This document shows positions 30,672 to 39,730 of a stretch of DNA of 64,000 bases, in pieces. Position 1 is the stretch's first letter. Each line of letters opens with the position of its first letter. This stretch comes from Natrialbaceae archaeon (lineage in GTDB: Archaea; Halobacteriota; Halobacteria; Halobacteriales; Natrialbaceae): the NCBI GenBank assembly GCA_003559215.1, contig PWMF01000034.1:1-64000 (forward strand), written 5' to 3'. The notes under the pieces are model-generated. The model ran no database searches. It was not told where the DNA came from and was given only the letters and a program-made list of their open reading frames with translations. Both the position numbers and the translations under genes were made by a program.

Positions 30672-31709
30672 ATGGGACACGAGCCGACAGCCAGTTTCGG
30701 CGAGGCGGTTTCTCGCCGCCGGTTCTTACTCGGTGCCTCGAGCGCGGGCCTGTCCGGGCTGGCTGGATGTATCGTACACGGGGAGGAGAGCGATCTATCC
30801 GGCGAGATCAGGGTCGACGGAAGCAATACGGTACTTCCCCACTCCGCGTCCGTCGCGGAGGAGTTCATGTGGAAGCACAACGACGTAATCGTCCCCGTCC
30901 GCGGGTCGGGAACCGGGGCCGGCTTCCAGCAGTTCTGCAACGGGTCGACCGAGGTGCAGAACGCAAGTCGGACCATCTCCGAGGACGACGAAGAACCGAT
31001 ATGCGAGGAAAACGGCGTCGAGTGGGTCCGGCTCGAGGTCGCCCTCGACGGGCTGGCGATCTACGCGCATCCGGACAACGACTGGTGTGACTGCCTGACA
31101 GTCGAGGAACTCGAGGCGATCTGGGAGCCCAACACCGAGGTCGAGACCTGGAGCGACATCCGCGAGGAGTGGCCCGACGAGGAGCTCTCGCGGTACGGCC
31201 GCGACACCGCCTCGGGAACGTTCGATTACTTCACGGAGGCGATCACGGGCAACGTCGGCGCGATCACGAACGACTACAGCCCGAGCGCGGATACGAACGT
31301 CATCATCCGAGGCGTTTCGGGCGACATCGGCGCGATCGGCTTTGGCGGCGCGGGCTACTACTACGAGAACGAGGACGACCTGAAGCTGATCGCCGTCGAC
31401 GACGGCGACGGCTGCGTGCTGCCCGAGCGCGAAACTGTCGAGCAGGAGGAGTACACGCCCCTGACTCGACCGCTGTTCGCGTACTTCCGGAGGGACGCGC
31501 TCGAACAGGAGGAAGTCCGGGAGTACGGTCGCTTTTATTTCGACGAGATCGACGACGAGGCCGAAGAGGCCGACATCGTCGAGGACGGCGAGACGCTCAC
31601 CTGGACCCAGTGGGCGGCTCGTCGGGTCGGCTTCTACGGAATCCCCGACGAGACCGTCGAGGAGAGTCGGGAGACGCTCGAGGAAGCCATCCAGGAGGTC
31701 GCCCGATGA
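30672..31709 (+). CDS. pstS: Phosphate ABC transporter substrate-binding protein PstS
   Basis: Tat lipobox SRRRFLLGASSAGLSGLAGC; VDGSNTVLP, RGSGTGAGFQQF. Confidence 0.93.
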   Translation: MGHEPTASFGEAVSRRRFLLGASSAGLSGLAGCIVHGEESDLSGEIRVDGSNTVLPHSASVAEEFMWKHNDVIVPVRGSGTGAGFQQFCNGSTEVQNASRTISEDDEEPICEENGVEWVRLEVALDGLAIYAHPDNDWCDCLTVEELEAIWEPNTEVETWSDIREEWPDEELSRYGRDTASGTFDYFTEAITGNVGAITNDYSPSADTNVIIRGVSGDIGAIGFGGAGYYYENEDDLKLIAVDDGDGCVLPERETVEQEEYTPLTRPLFAYFRRDALEQEEVREYGRFYFDEIDDEAEEADIVEDGETLTWTQWAARRVGFYGIPDETVEESRETLEEAIQEVAR

Positions 31710-32632
31710 GCACGAAATCGGACGCCCCCGATCTCTCCGACGCCGGTGGGGACCTCGAAAGTCGAATGAACGATATCACGCGGTGGATCTTCCTCTCGTG
31801 TGCCCTCGTCACGGTCCTCACGACGATCGGCATCTTCGCCGTCCTGCTGTTTGGCTCCTACGGCTTCTTCAGCGACGTCTCGCTGATCGAGTACTTCACC
31901 GGAACCGAATGGTATCCGGTCGCCCACGAGCCGAGCTTCGGTGTCCTCCCGCTGGTCTGGGGGACGATGGTCGTCACGATCGGCTCCGCGCTGGTCGCGA
32001 TCCCGCTCGGAACGGCGACCGCGATCTATCTGAGCGAGTACGCCGACCGCCGCGTCCGGAAGATTTTGAAGCCGACGCTCGAGATCCTGGCCGGGGTCCC
32101 GACGATCGTCTACGGCTTCTTCGCCCTCTCGTTCGTGACGCCGGTGATCCAGCGCGTCTTTCCCGAAACGGGGACGTTCAACGCGCTGTCGGCGTCGCTC
32201 GTCGTCGGGATCATGATCATCCCGATGGTCTCGAGCCTGAGCGAGGACGCGATGAGTTCGGTGCCGGACGAGCTCCGAAACGCCGCCTACGGGCTCGGCG
32301 CGACGAAGTTCGAGGTGTCGACGAGCGTCGTCGTCCCGGCGGCGCTGTCGGGAATCATCGCCTCGTACATCCTCGCGCTCTCGCGGGCGATCGGCGAGAC
32401 GATGATCGTCGCGCTCGCGATGGGGAACAGTCCGCAGATCACGACGAACGTTTTAGACGAGATGCAGACGATGACCGCGTTCATGGTCGATATCGCCATC
32501 AGTGACGCTTCGGCGGGGTCGGTCGGCTATCAGAGCCTCTTCGCCGTCGGGCTGACGCTGTTCGCCATGACGCTGTCGCTGAACCTGTTCAGTATGTGGG
32601 TCAAATCGCGCTACCGGGAGGAGTACCAATGA
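31706..32632 (+). CDS. pstC: Phosphate ABC transporter permease PstC
   Basis: [28 protein letters not shown]; overlaps pstS by 4 nt. Confidence 0.94.
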   Translation: MSTKSDAPDLSDAGGDLESRMNDITRWIFLSCALVTVLTTIGIFAVLLFGSYGFFSDVSLIEYFTGTEWYPVAHEPSFGVLPLVWGTMVVTIGSALVAIPLGTATAIYLSEYADRRVRKILKPTLEILAGVPTIVYGFFALSFVTPVIQRVFPETGTFNALSASLVVGIMIIPMVSSLSEDAMSSVPDELRNAAYGLGATKFEVSTSVVVPAALSGIIASYILALSRAIGETMIVALAMGNSPQITTNVLDEMQTMTAFMVDIAISDASAGSVGYQSLFAVGLTLFAMTLSLNLFSMWVKSRYREEYQ

Positions 32633-33537
32633 GCACCGAATCCGAGAACCCGTTTACCGAGGGTATGGACGACATCGAGCGAAAGCGGACGATCGGTCGC
32701 GTGTTCGTCGGCGTCTGCCTCGGCTCGGCGCTGGTCGGCGTCGCCGCGCTGGTCCTCCTGCTCGCCGACGTCATAATCGAGGCCTGGGGCTGGCTGACCT
32801 GGGACTTCCTGGTGTATCCGCCGACACAGTCGCCGGACAACTTCCTGGGCGGTATCCGCGGCGCGGGAATCTATCCCGCCATCGTCGGTTCGATCTTCCT
32901 CATCGCGCTCACTGCCGTCTTCACGCTCTTTCTGGGTGTCGGCGCGGCGATCTATTTGGAGGAGTACGCACCCGAGAACCACCTTACGTCGTTTATCGAG
33001 GCGAACATCGCCAACCTGGCGGGCGTCCCCTCGATCGTCTACGGCCTGCTCGGGCTGGCCGTCTTCGTTCGCGGCGCACAGCTGGGTGCCGTGTTGCTCG
33101 CCGGCGCGCTCACCCTGACGCTGCTCATCCTCCCGATCGTCATCGTTTCGACCCAGGAGGCGCTCCGGGCGGTCCCCGACTCGCAGCGAAACGCGGCTTA
33201 CGGCATCGGCGCAACACAGTGGCAGGTCCCCCGCGACGTCGTCCTGCCACGGGCGCTGCCCGGAATTATGACCGGAACGATCCTCTCGCTGTCGCGGGCG
33301 ATTGGTGAGACGGCCCCCCTTATTATGGTCGGCGCGGCGACCACGATGCTCACCGCACCCGACGGCCTCCTGAGCCCGTTCAGCGCGATGCCGATGCAGA
33401 TCTTCGACTGGGCGGCGCGTCCTCAGACCGAGTTCCACCACGCCGCCGCGGCCGGGATCGTCGTCCTGCTGACGATCCTCCTGCTCATGAACCTGAGCGC
33501 GATCCTGATCCGTAACAAGTACGATCCGCGATCCTGA
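32629..33537 (+). CDS. pstA: Phosphate ABC transporter permease PstA
   Basis: [33 protein letters not shown]; overlaps pstC by 4 nt. Confidence 0.94.
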   Translation: MSTESENPFTEGMDDIERKRTIGRVFVGVCLGSALVGVAALVLLLADVIIEAWGWLTWDFLVYPPTQSPDNFLGGIRGAGIYPAIVGSIFLIALTAVFTLFLGVGAAIYLEEYAPENHLTSFIEANIANLAGVPSIVYGLLGLAVFVRGAQLGAVLLAGALTLTLLILPIVIVSTQEALRAVPDSQRNAAYGIGATQWQVPRDVVLPRALPGIMTGTILSLSRAIGETAPLIMVGAATTMLTAPDGLLSPFSAMPMQIFDWAARPQTEFHHAAAAGIVVLLTILLLMNLSAILIRNKYDPRS

Positions 33538-33626
33538 CCCTGGTCGGGTTCGACACCCGTTGTCGCTATAGCTCTATATAGTTGTCATAGCATGGTATTT
33601 AGGCGACCTCCTCCTCGAACGACCCG

Positions 33627-34601
33627 ATGACGGACGAAACGATCGGTCAGCTCGACAGGCTCAAACATACTATCGGGAGCCGTTTCGAAACACGTAACCC
33701 CCTCAGAGCGAATGCCGAGACAACGGATATGACCGCCGAGGCCGGACAATCGGACGTTGCCGTATCGGAGAGCGAGGAGACCCAACCGACCTCGAGCGGT
33801 AGCGCCGAGATGTCGGCATCCGATAGGCCGCTCGGGACGCCCCGCGTCGACGACGCCGTGATCGAGGCCCGCGACCTCGACGTCTTCTACGGGGATACAC
33901 AGGCCCTCAACGAGATCAATATGGACATCCCCGAGCAGGGTGTTACCGCGCTGATCGGTCCCTCTGGCTGTGGGAAGTCGACCTTCCTCCGCTCGATCAA
34001 CCGGATGAACGACCTGATCGACGTTGCCCGCGTCGAGGGCGACCTCTACTTCCACGGGAAAAACATCTACGATAAGGACGTCGACCCCGTCGCCCTGCGC
34101 CGGAAGATCGGGATGGTGTTCCAGAAACCCAACCCCTTCCCCAAATCGATCTTCGACAACGTCGCCTACGGCCTGCGCGTCCAGGGGAAAGACGACGACG
34201 TCGAGGAGAAAGTCCACCAGGCCCTCGAACGCGCGGCGCTCATCGACGAGGTCGAAGATCAGCTCGACTCGAGCGGGCTCGACCTCTCCGGCGGGCAACA
34301 GCAGCGTCTCTGTATCGCCCGCGCGATCGCGACCGACCCGGAGGTCGTCCTGATGGACGAGCCCGCCTCGGCGCTCGACCCGGTTGCGACCTCGAAGATC
34401 GAGGACTTGGTCGAGGAACTCGCCGAGGAGTACACCGTCGTAATCGTCACCCACAACATGCAGCAGGCGGCCCGCATCTCCGACAAGACCGCCGTTTTCC
34501 TCACCGGGGGCCACCTCGTCGAGTTCGACGACACGAACAAGATCTTCGAAAACCCCCAGAGCGACCGCGTCGAGGACTACATCACCGGCAAGTTCGGCTG
34601 A
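33627..34601 (+). CDS. pstB: Phosphate ABC transporter ATPase PstB (true start may be downstream)
   Basis: [58 protein letters not shown]. Confidence 0.94.
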   Translation: MTDETIGQLDRLKHTIGSRFETRNPLRANAETTDMTAEAGQSDVAVSESEETQPTSSGSAEMSASDRPLGTPRVDDAVIEARDLDVFYGDTQALNEINMDIPEQGVTALIGPSGCGKSTFLRSINRMNDLIDVARVEGDLYFHGKNIYDKDVDPVALRRKIGMVFQKPNPFPKSIFDNVAYGLRVQGKDDDVEEKVHQALERAALIDEVEDQLDSSGLDLSGGQQQRLCIARAIATDPEVVLMDEPASALDPVATSKIEDLVEELAEEYTVVIVTHNMQQAARISDKTAVFLTGGHLVEFDDTNKIFENPQSDRVEDYITGKFG

Positions 34602-34637
34602 CCATCCCTGCCGAATTCGGTCGGCGGTCTCGCCTTT

Positions 34638-35525
34638 TTACTCGGTCGGTCGGTCCGTCAGTACCGGAACCGGTGCCGTTCTGACGACCGCATCGGTGAC
34701 GCTTCCGACGACGAACCGCTCGAACCCGCCGCGTCCGGCCGTCCCCATCGCAATCAGGCCGACCCCTTCGCGGTCGGCGTAGTCGACGATCTCTTCGGCC
34801 GGGTCGCCGTTCGTCGTCGCCGTCACGACCTCGAGGCCGCGGTCTCGGCCCGCGGAAACGAGTTCGGTGTGGCGTTCGCCGGCGCGTGCGACGAGCTCGT
34901 CCGGGTCGTCGTCCTCGCCGAGAAGTGAGCGCGTTTCCAGGTGGTCGTCGTCGACGACCGTCAGAAGGTGGACGGTCGCCCCGAACTGTGCTGCGAGGTC
35001 GAGCCCCTGCCGGACGACCGCCTCGGCGGTGTCGCTTCCGTCCGTCGGGAGGAGGAGGTCGTCGACCGTCCGCTCTCGCTCGTCGACACTCGCCGCGTCC
35101 GGAGTCACCGTCACGACCGGAACTGGCGCGGTTCGCACGACCTTGTCGGCGACGCTACCGACGACGGCACGCACGACGACACCGCGGCCGGCCGTCCCCA
35201 TAACGACGGCGTCGGCGTGTTCGTCGGCGTCGTCGGCGATCTCGCTGGCCGGAATGCCCTCTCGAACCGCGGCCGTCGCCTCGAGACCGCGCTCCTCAGC
35301 ATCCGCTCGAAGGCTCTCAGCTCGTTCAGCTGCCGTTTCGCGGAGCCGCTCGCGGATCGATGCGGAGTCACCCGAGTAGCCGGCTCCGGTCGCGATGCTG
35401 CTGTCCGCAACCGAGAGGACGCGAACCGTTGCCTCGAGCTGCGCCGCGAGATCGAACCCGCGTCGTGCAGCGGCCGTTGCTCGGTCGCTACCGTCGGTCG
35501 GAATCAGGAGTGTCTGGATCGTCAT
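34638..35525 (-). CDS. Tandem-domain universal stress protein
   Basis: Two UspA domains, each LLxPTDGS...GTAGRGG/VVVRAVVGSVADKVVRTAPVPVVTV. Confidence 0.92.
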   Translation of the reverse strand: MTIQTLLIPTDGSDRATAAARRGFDLAAQLEATVRVLSVADSSIATGAGYSGDSASIRERLRETAAERAESLRADAEERGLEATAAVREGIPASEIADDADEHADAVVMGTAGRGVVVRAVVGSVADKVVRTAPVPVVTVTPDAASVDERERTVDDLLLPTDGSDTAEAVVRQGLDLAAQFGATVHLLTVVDDDHLETRSLLGEDDDPDELVARAGERHTELVSAGRDRGLEVVTATTNGDPAEEIVDYADREGVGLIAMGTAGRGGFERFVVGSVTDAVVRTAPVPVLTDRPTE

Positions 35526-35529
35526 GGGT

Positions 35530-36708
35530 TCAGTCGTCGTCGGTGGCCGTCTCCGGTGTCGAGTCGTCGATCGTCGCCATCGGTTCGGTCAACTGCCCGG
35601 TCTCGTAGCCGGCCCAGTCGAACTTCTGCTGGAAGTAGACCGCGACGTTGACCAGCGCAAGCAACACCGGGACTTCGATCAGCGGCCCGATGACGGTCGC
35701 GAACGCCACGCCGGAGCCGACGCCGAAGACCGCAACGGCAACGGCGATGGCGAGTTCGAAGTTGTTCGAGGCGGCGGTAAAGCCGATGGCCGTCGTCGTG
35801 GAGTAGTCGGCGCCGATCCCCCGTCCCATCGCGAAGCTCACGAGGAACATGACGACGAAGTAAATCGTCAACGGAACGGCGATCCAGACGACGTCTCCGG
35901 GTTGAGCGAGGATATTCTCGCCCTGGGTTGCGAACATGACGACGACGGTGAACAGCAACGCGAGTAGGGTGACGGGGCTAATTTTCGGGACGAACTTCTC
36001 CTCGTACCACTCCTCACCTTTCGATCGAACGCCGCCGAATCGGGTCAGGATCCCGCCAGCGAACGGGATTCCGAGGAAGATCGCGATTGCCCAGAACACC
36101 TGGGTGACGGTGATGTCGAAGGTGCCGATGCCGGCCACGAGCGCGTCCATGCCCAATAGCGGGGGCAAAAACAGCGCGAAGAACCAGATGTACACTCCGT
36201 AGGTAACGATCTGAAAGACGCTGTTGAACGCGACGAGTCCGGCGGCGTACTCGCTCGAGCCGTCCGCAAGGTCGTTCCAGACCAGCACCATCGCGATACA
36301 GCGGGCCATTCCGATGAAGATCAGGCCGAGGAAGTACTCGGGGTGGGCCGGGAACGGCGGGACGAGCCCGCTGAAGAAGATCACGGCCAGCAGGAACATC
36401 AGCGTCGGCCCGATCAGCCAGTTCTGGATAAGGCTGAGACTGAGCACTCGCCACGCGCTGAACACCCGCGGCAGCCGTCCGTAGTTGACCTTCGCCAGTG
36501 GCGGATACATCATCGCAATCAGCCCGATCTCGACGAGGTGGTACTCCTGGATCGGATCGACGATGCCGGGCGCGACGTAGCCGAGGCCGACGCCGATTCC
36601 CATCGCGAGGAAAATCCAAACTGTCAGGTACTTATCGAGAAAATCCATCGACCGCGGATCACCACAGTTCGGACAGCCACAGTCGGGACCGTGTTCGTGA
36701 TCGCTCAT
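35530..36708 (-). CDS. ACR3-family arsenite efflux transporter
   Basis: MDFLDKYLTVWIFLAMGIGVGLGYVAPG..., MARCIAMVLVWNDLA, TAIGFTAASNNFELAIAVAVAVFG. Confidence 0.93.
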   Translation of the reverse strand: MSDHEHGPDCGCPNCGDPRSMDFLDKYLTVWIFLAMGIGVGLGYVAPGIVDPIQEYHLVEIGLIAMMYPPLAKVNYGRLPRVFSAWRVLSLSLIQNWLIGPTLMFLLAVIFFSGLVPPFPAHPEYFLGLIFIGMARCIAMVLVWNDLADGSSEYAAGLVAFNSVFQIVTYGVYIWFFALFLPPLLGMDALVAGIGTFDITVTQVFWAIAIFLGIPFAGGILTRFGGVRSKGEEWYEEKFVPKISPVTLLALLFTVVVMFATQGENILAQPGDVVWIAVPLTIYFVVMFLVSFAMGRGIGADYSTTTAIGFTAASNNFELAIAVAVAVFGVGSGVAFATVIGPLIEVPVLLALVNVAVYFQQKFDWAGYETGQLTEPMATIDDSTPETATDDD

Positions 36709-36806
36709 TCGTCGACGCCTCCGGCTGTGCTGTGATGTTCTGCTCTCAATCCGCCCCTCGTTCCGTCGGATACGATATACATCGATTGAAAACTCTCGAA
36801 TACGAC

Positions 36807-37256
36807 TTACTCGTCGGCTGCGACGACCTCGAGTTGGACCCCCGCGCCACCCGGGAGTTCGCAGACGCCGGTCGTCGTCCGCGGCGGGTACTCCCCGTCG
36901 AACCGGGCTTCGTACACCTGATCGACGACGTCCCGCGACTCGAGGTCGGTTAGCTGCACCCGAACGCGCATCACGTCCTCGAGGCCGAGCCCGTAACCGG
37001 CTAGCACCGCCTCGAGCCGGTCGAGACACCGTTCGGTCTGGGCGTCGATCGGATCGTCGCTTCGGGCGCGATTCCCTTCGGTCGGCAGGATTCCCTCGAG
37101 AAACACCAGATCCGAGCGGCCCGTCCGCTGGCCGAACGCTCCGGTGTGCGTTCCAGTCGCGCGCTGACGTCGGCCGCTCGAGCTCGGCTGGGTGACGATG
37201 GGTGGTTCCGCGGGACTCGATTCGTCTCTGCTTCGCGTCGGTTGGTCGCTATTCAT
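36807..37256 (-). CDS. RidA-like (YjgF/YER057c/UK114) family protein
   Basis: LVFLEGILPTEG...DPIDAQTERCLDRLEAVLAGYGLGLEDVMRVRVQLTDL...PPRTTTGV. Confidence 0.82.
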   Translation of the reverse strand: MNSDQPTRSRDESSPAEPPIVTQPSSSGRRQRATGTHTGAFGQRTGRSDLVFLEGILPTEGNRARSDDPIDAQTERCLDRLEAVLAGYGLGLEDVMRVRVQLTDLESRDVVDQVYEARFDGEYPPRTTTGVCELPGGAGVQLEVVAADE

Positions 37257-37561
37257 TTTAGACACAGCTCATATGAGTGAAGCCTCATTCATAAATCTGT
37301 CCGTCCGTCTTGTGCCGTAGTAGCCCGGCGTAGCTGTGTCTACCTCCAACAGGAAGTGAGCCTCTCGAGCGGGTATCGAATGAAGAACTTCTCTACTGGT
37401 CCTCCGGCGCTTCTCGAGGGATCAGGCGAAGACCACGGACCGAGAATTAGGTCGATCGGTTCGACACCGAGGCGAGACGTTTTCGCCGCCTTATCGATGG
37501 TCGGCGACTCCGCGAAGCGCGACGGGGTCGAGCCCGCGCTGCCACGAAAGGGCAAGTTGAA

Positions 37562-37860
37562 CTACCGCGTCCGGTCGAGCGCGTGACCTCGTACTTTCGC
37601 CACTTTCCGTCCTTCCGTCTGGTAACGAGACCGGCGTCTTGGAGCCGCGAAAGCGCGTGACTGATCGCGCTCTGACTGATGTCTATCAACGGCGCGATCT
37701 CGCAGACACAGAGCTCGTCGCCGGGCACGAGGAGCAGGCGGACGATCCGGTATCACGTCTCGTCGGCGTTCTCTGCCAGCGCCTCGAGCTCGGCGTCGCG
37801 GCAGGTTCCGAGATCGTCTTCCAGGTACCGCTGTAGTCTCTCGTCGGTTTCGATTGCCAC
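37562..37860 (-). pseudogene. Interrupted ArsR-family regulator
   Basis: GTG start at 37860; VAIETDERLQRYLEDDLGTCRDAELEALAENADET*YRIVRLLLVPGDELCVCEIAPLIDISQSAISHALSRLQDAGLVTRRKDGKWRKYE, TGA at 37755-37753; a frame change near the end would yield ...ALDRTR*. Confidence 0.78.
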
Positions 37861-38084
37861 TGTTTACATGAGCGTTCGCTCAATTAAGCACTACTTCATG
37901 CGTTCCGAACGATTTCGTTTCACGCCGTCGTACCGGCCTACGAGTCCTCTCCGGGCTGATATCGGAAACGACCTGTTTCACGGGATCGAGACCGCGCGAC
38001 TCGGTCCCGTACGCTTCGGTTCACGGCCGAGACGGCGGTATCCCAGGCGCAAGCTACATCAAGACGGGACGAACTGTGTCTGGT

Positions 38085-38756
38085 ATGGCCAGAAAGTCGT
38101 ATCAGGAGAAACTCCGGGAACTCCGCGAGGACGTCCTCTACATGAGCGAGGTCGTCATGGAGCGGCTCCGGATGGGGCTGTCCGCCCTCGAGCAGAAGGA
38201 CACGCAACTCGCCGACGAAGTGATGGAGGGCGACCGCGAGGTCAACGAGCTGTACCTCAAGCTCGAGCAGGAGTGTATCGAGCTGCTCGCACTCCAGCAA
38301 CCCGTCGCCAGCGACCTGCGGTTTATCGCCTCGACGTTCAAGATCATCACCGACTTAGAGCGGATCGGCGATCTCGCGGTCAATCTCGGCGAGTACACCC
38401 ACGAGGCCGAACACGACCGGTTCCCCGACGTCGACGTCCAGGCGATGGGCGAGCTCACCCTCGAGATGATCGAGGACGCGATGCTCGCGTACGACGAAGA
38501 AGATACCGACGCCTGCCGGGAGCTCGCGGAGCGCGACGACGACGTCGACCACTTCGCCGAGCGCGCCAGCGGGATCGTCGTCCGGGACCTGATCGAGCGC
38601 GAGCTCGACACCCCGGACGAGGTCGAACGAATCCTCCAGGATGTCTCGCGCCTGCTGTTGACGATTCGGGATCTCGAGCGGGTCGGCGATCACGCGGTCA
38701 ACATCGCCGCCCGTACGCTGTACATGGTCGAGAACGACGACGAACTCATCTACTAA
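38085..38756 (+). CDS. phoU: PhoU phosphate signalling protein
   Basis: MARKSYQEKLRELREDVLYMSEVVMERL... two PhoU repeats (DLRFIASTFKIITDLERIGDLA; LLTIRDLERVGDHAVNIA). Confidence 0.93.
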   Translation: MARKSYQEKLRELREDVLYMSEVVMERLRMGLSALEQKDTQLADEVMEGDREVNELYLKLEQECIELLALQQPVASDLRFIASTFKIITDLERIGDLAVNLGEYTHEAEHDRFPDVDVQAMGELTLEMIEDAMLAYDEEDTDACRELAERDDDVDHFAERASGIVVRDLIERELDTPDEVERILQDVSRLLLTIRDLERVGDHAVNIAARTLYMVENDDELIY

Positions 38757-38853
38757 CTCGCTCCCACGCTCCGCTTCCTGGAAACGACACGCAGGCGGAA
38801 TTTCATATTGAGAGCGGAGGCATTCCCGTTGTTAGACGGTCGAGCTCCGATCC

Positions 38854-39270
38854 GTTAGTCGACGTCGCATACTCGGCGGTAGCACAACCGTTGCTGCCGC
38901 TGTAACCGGAGGCTGTCTCGGACGAGCGTCGAGTGAGTCGAGCACGGAGTGTTCGTTCCCGAACGAGACGCCGTTCGAGACCGAGGCGATCAGTCAACTG
39001 ACGGTTCGATCCGAACGCCTCACGGCGGATTCGGGGACCGGCTTCGGGATCAGCGTCCTCCTCGAGACCGACCCTGATACGGTCGACCTCATCGAGGTCA
39101 GGGCGGCGGGTGGAACCATCCGGGCTGCGACCGCGGTCACCGAGGACGAGACGACGATCACCTGGCGGCACGGTTCGGAGCCACGGTCGAAGGTTCGATA
39201 CGAGCTGTACGCCCGGTGGAACGGCGAGACCGGCGACCGGTCGACGATCGGGGCGACCGGTTCCGACTGA
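38854..39270 (+). pseudogene. Tat-lipoprotein-like reading frame lacking a canonical start codon
   Basis: Open frame 38836-39270: (GTT)SRRRILGGSTTVAAAVTGGCLGRASSESSTECSFPNETPFETEAISQLTVRSERL...GATGSD*; no ATG/GTG/TTG upstream of the signal sequence in frame. Confidence 0.55.
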
Positions 39271-39340
39271 CGGACGTTCGGTCCGCTCGAGCCGATACTC
39301 GAAGTGCCGTCGACGGGCCGTGGCCTCGACGCGCCAGCGA

Positions 39341-39730
39341 CTACCGACTCGCGCTCGTCGATCGGTTTCGCCGCTCCGGCACGCCCGTCAGCAGCTGCGC
39401 CGTGTCGACGACGTTTCGCGTCTCGAGTAACACCTCGGCGGCCTGTCGAACCGTAAACTCGGCCTCGAGCTCGACGCCGTAACACCGCGCGTAACACTCG
39501 AGCCAGTCGTTCATCGCCCGCTCGAGGGCCGCGAACTCGGCTTCCGAGAACGCGACGAGTCGTCCGCCGGTCCGAGCCTCGACGTAACACCAGATCGCCT
39601 GGCCCGCTCCCTCGCGGAGGTAGTCGCGGGTGTCCTCGGGGTCGGCCGCCGAATCCTCCTTCTCGAGAGCCGCCCGGTCGCGCTCGGCTCGGCGGGCGAG
39701 CGCGGCGATCCTGGGACCGTACCGGCTCAT
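39341..39730 (-). CDS. Conserved hypothetical protein downstream of fixCX
   Basis: MSRYGPRIAALARRAERDRAALEKEDSAADPEDTRDYLREGAGQAIWCYVEARTGGR...; start abuts fixCX stop. Confidence 0.75.
   Translation of the reverse strand: MSRYGPRIAALARRAERDRAALEKEDSAADPEDTRDYLREGAGQAIWCYVEARTGGRLVAFSEAEFAALERAMNDWLECYARCYGVELEAEFTVRQAAEVLLETRNVVDTAQLLTGVPERRNRSTSASR

Noticed and set aside
37753-37755. In-frame TGA in arsR as selenocysteine or programmed readthrough
   Set aside because: The position corresponds to Arg in the family pattern (TRYR), CGA to TGA is a single transition, and a second frame problem follows; a pseudogene or sequencing error is simpler.
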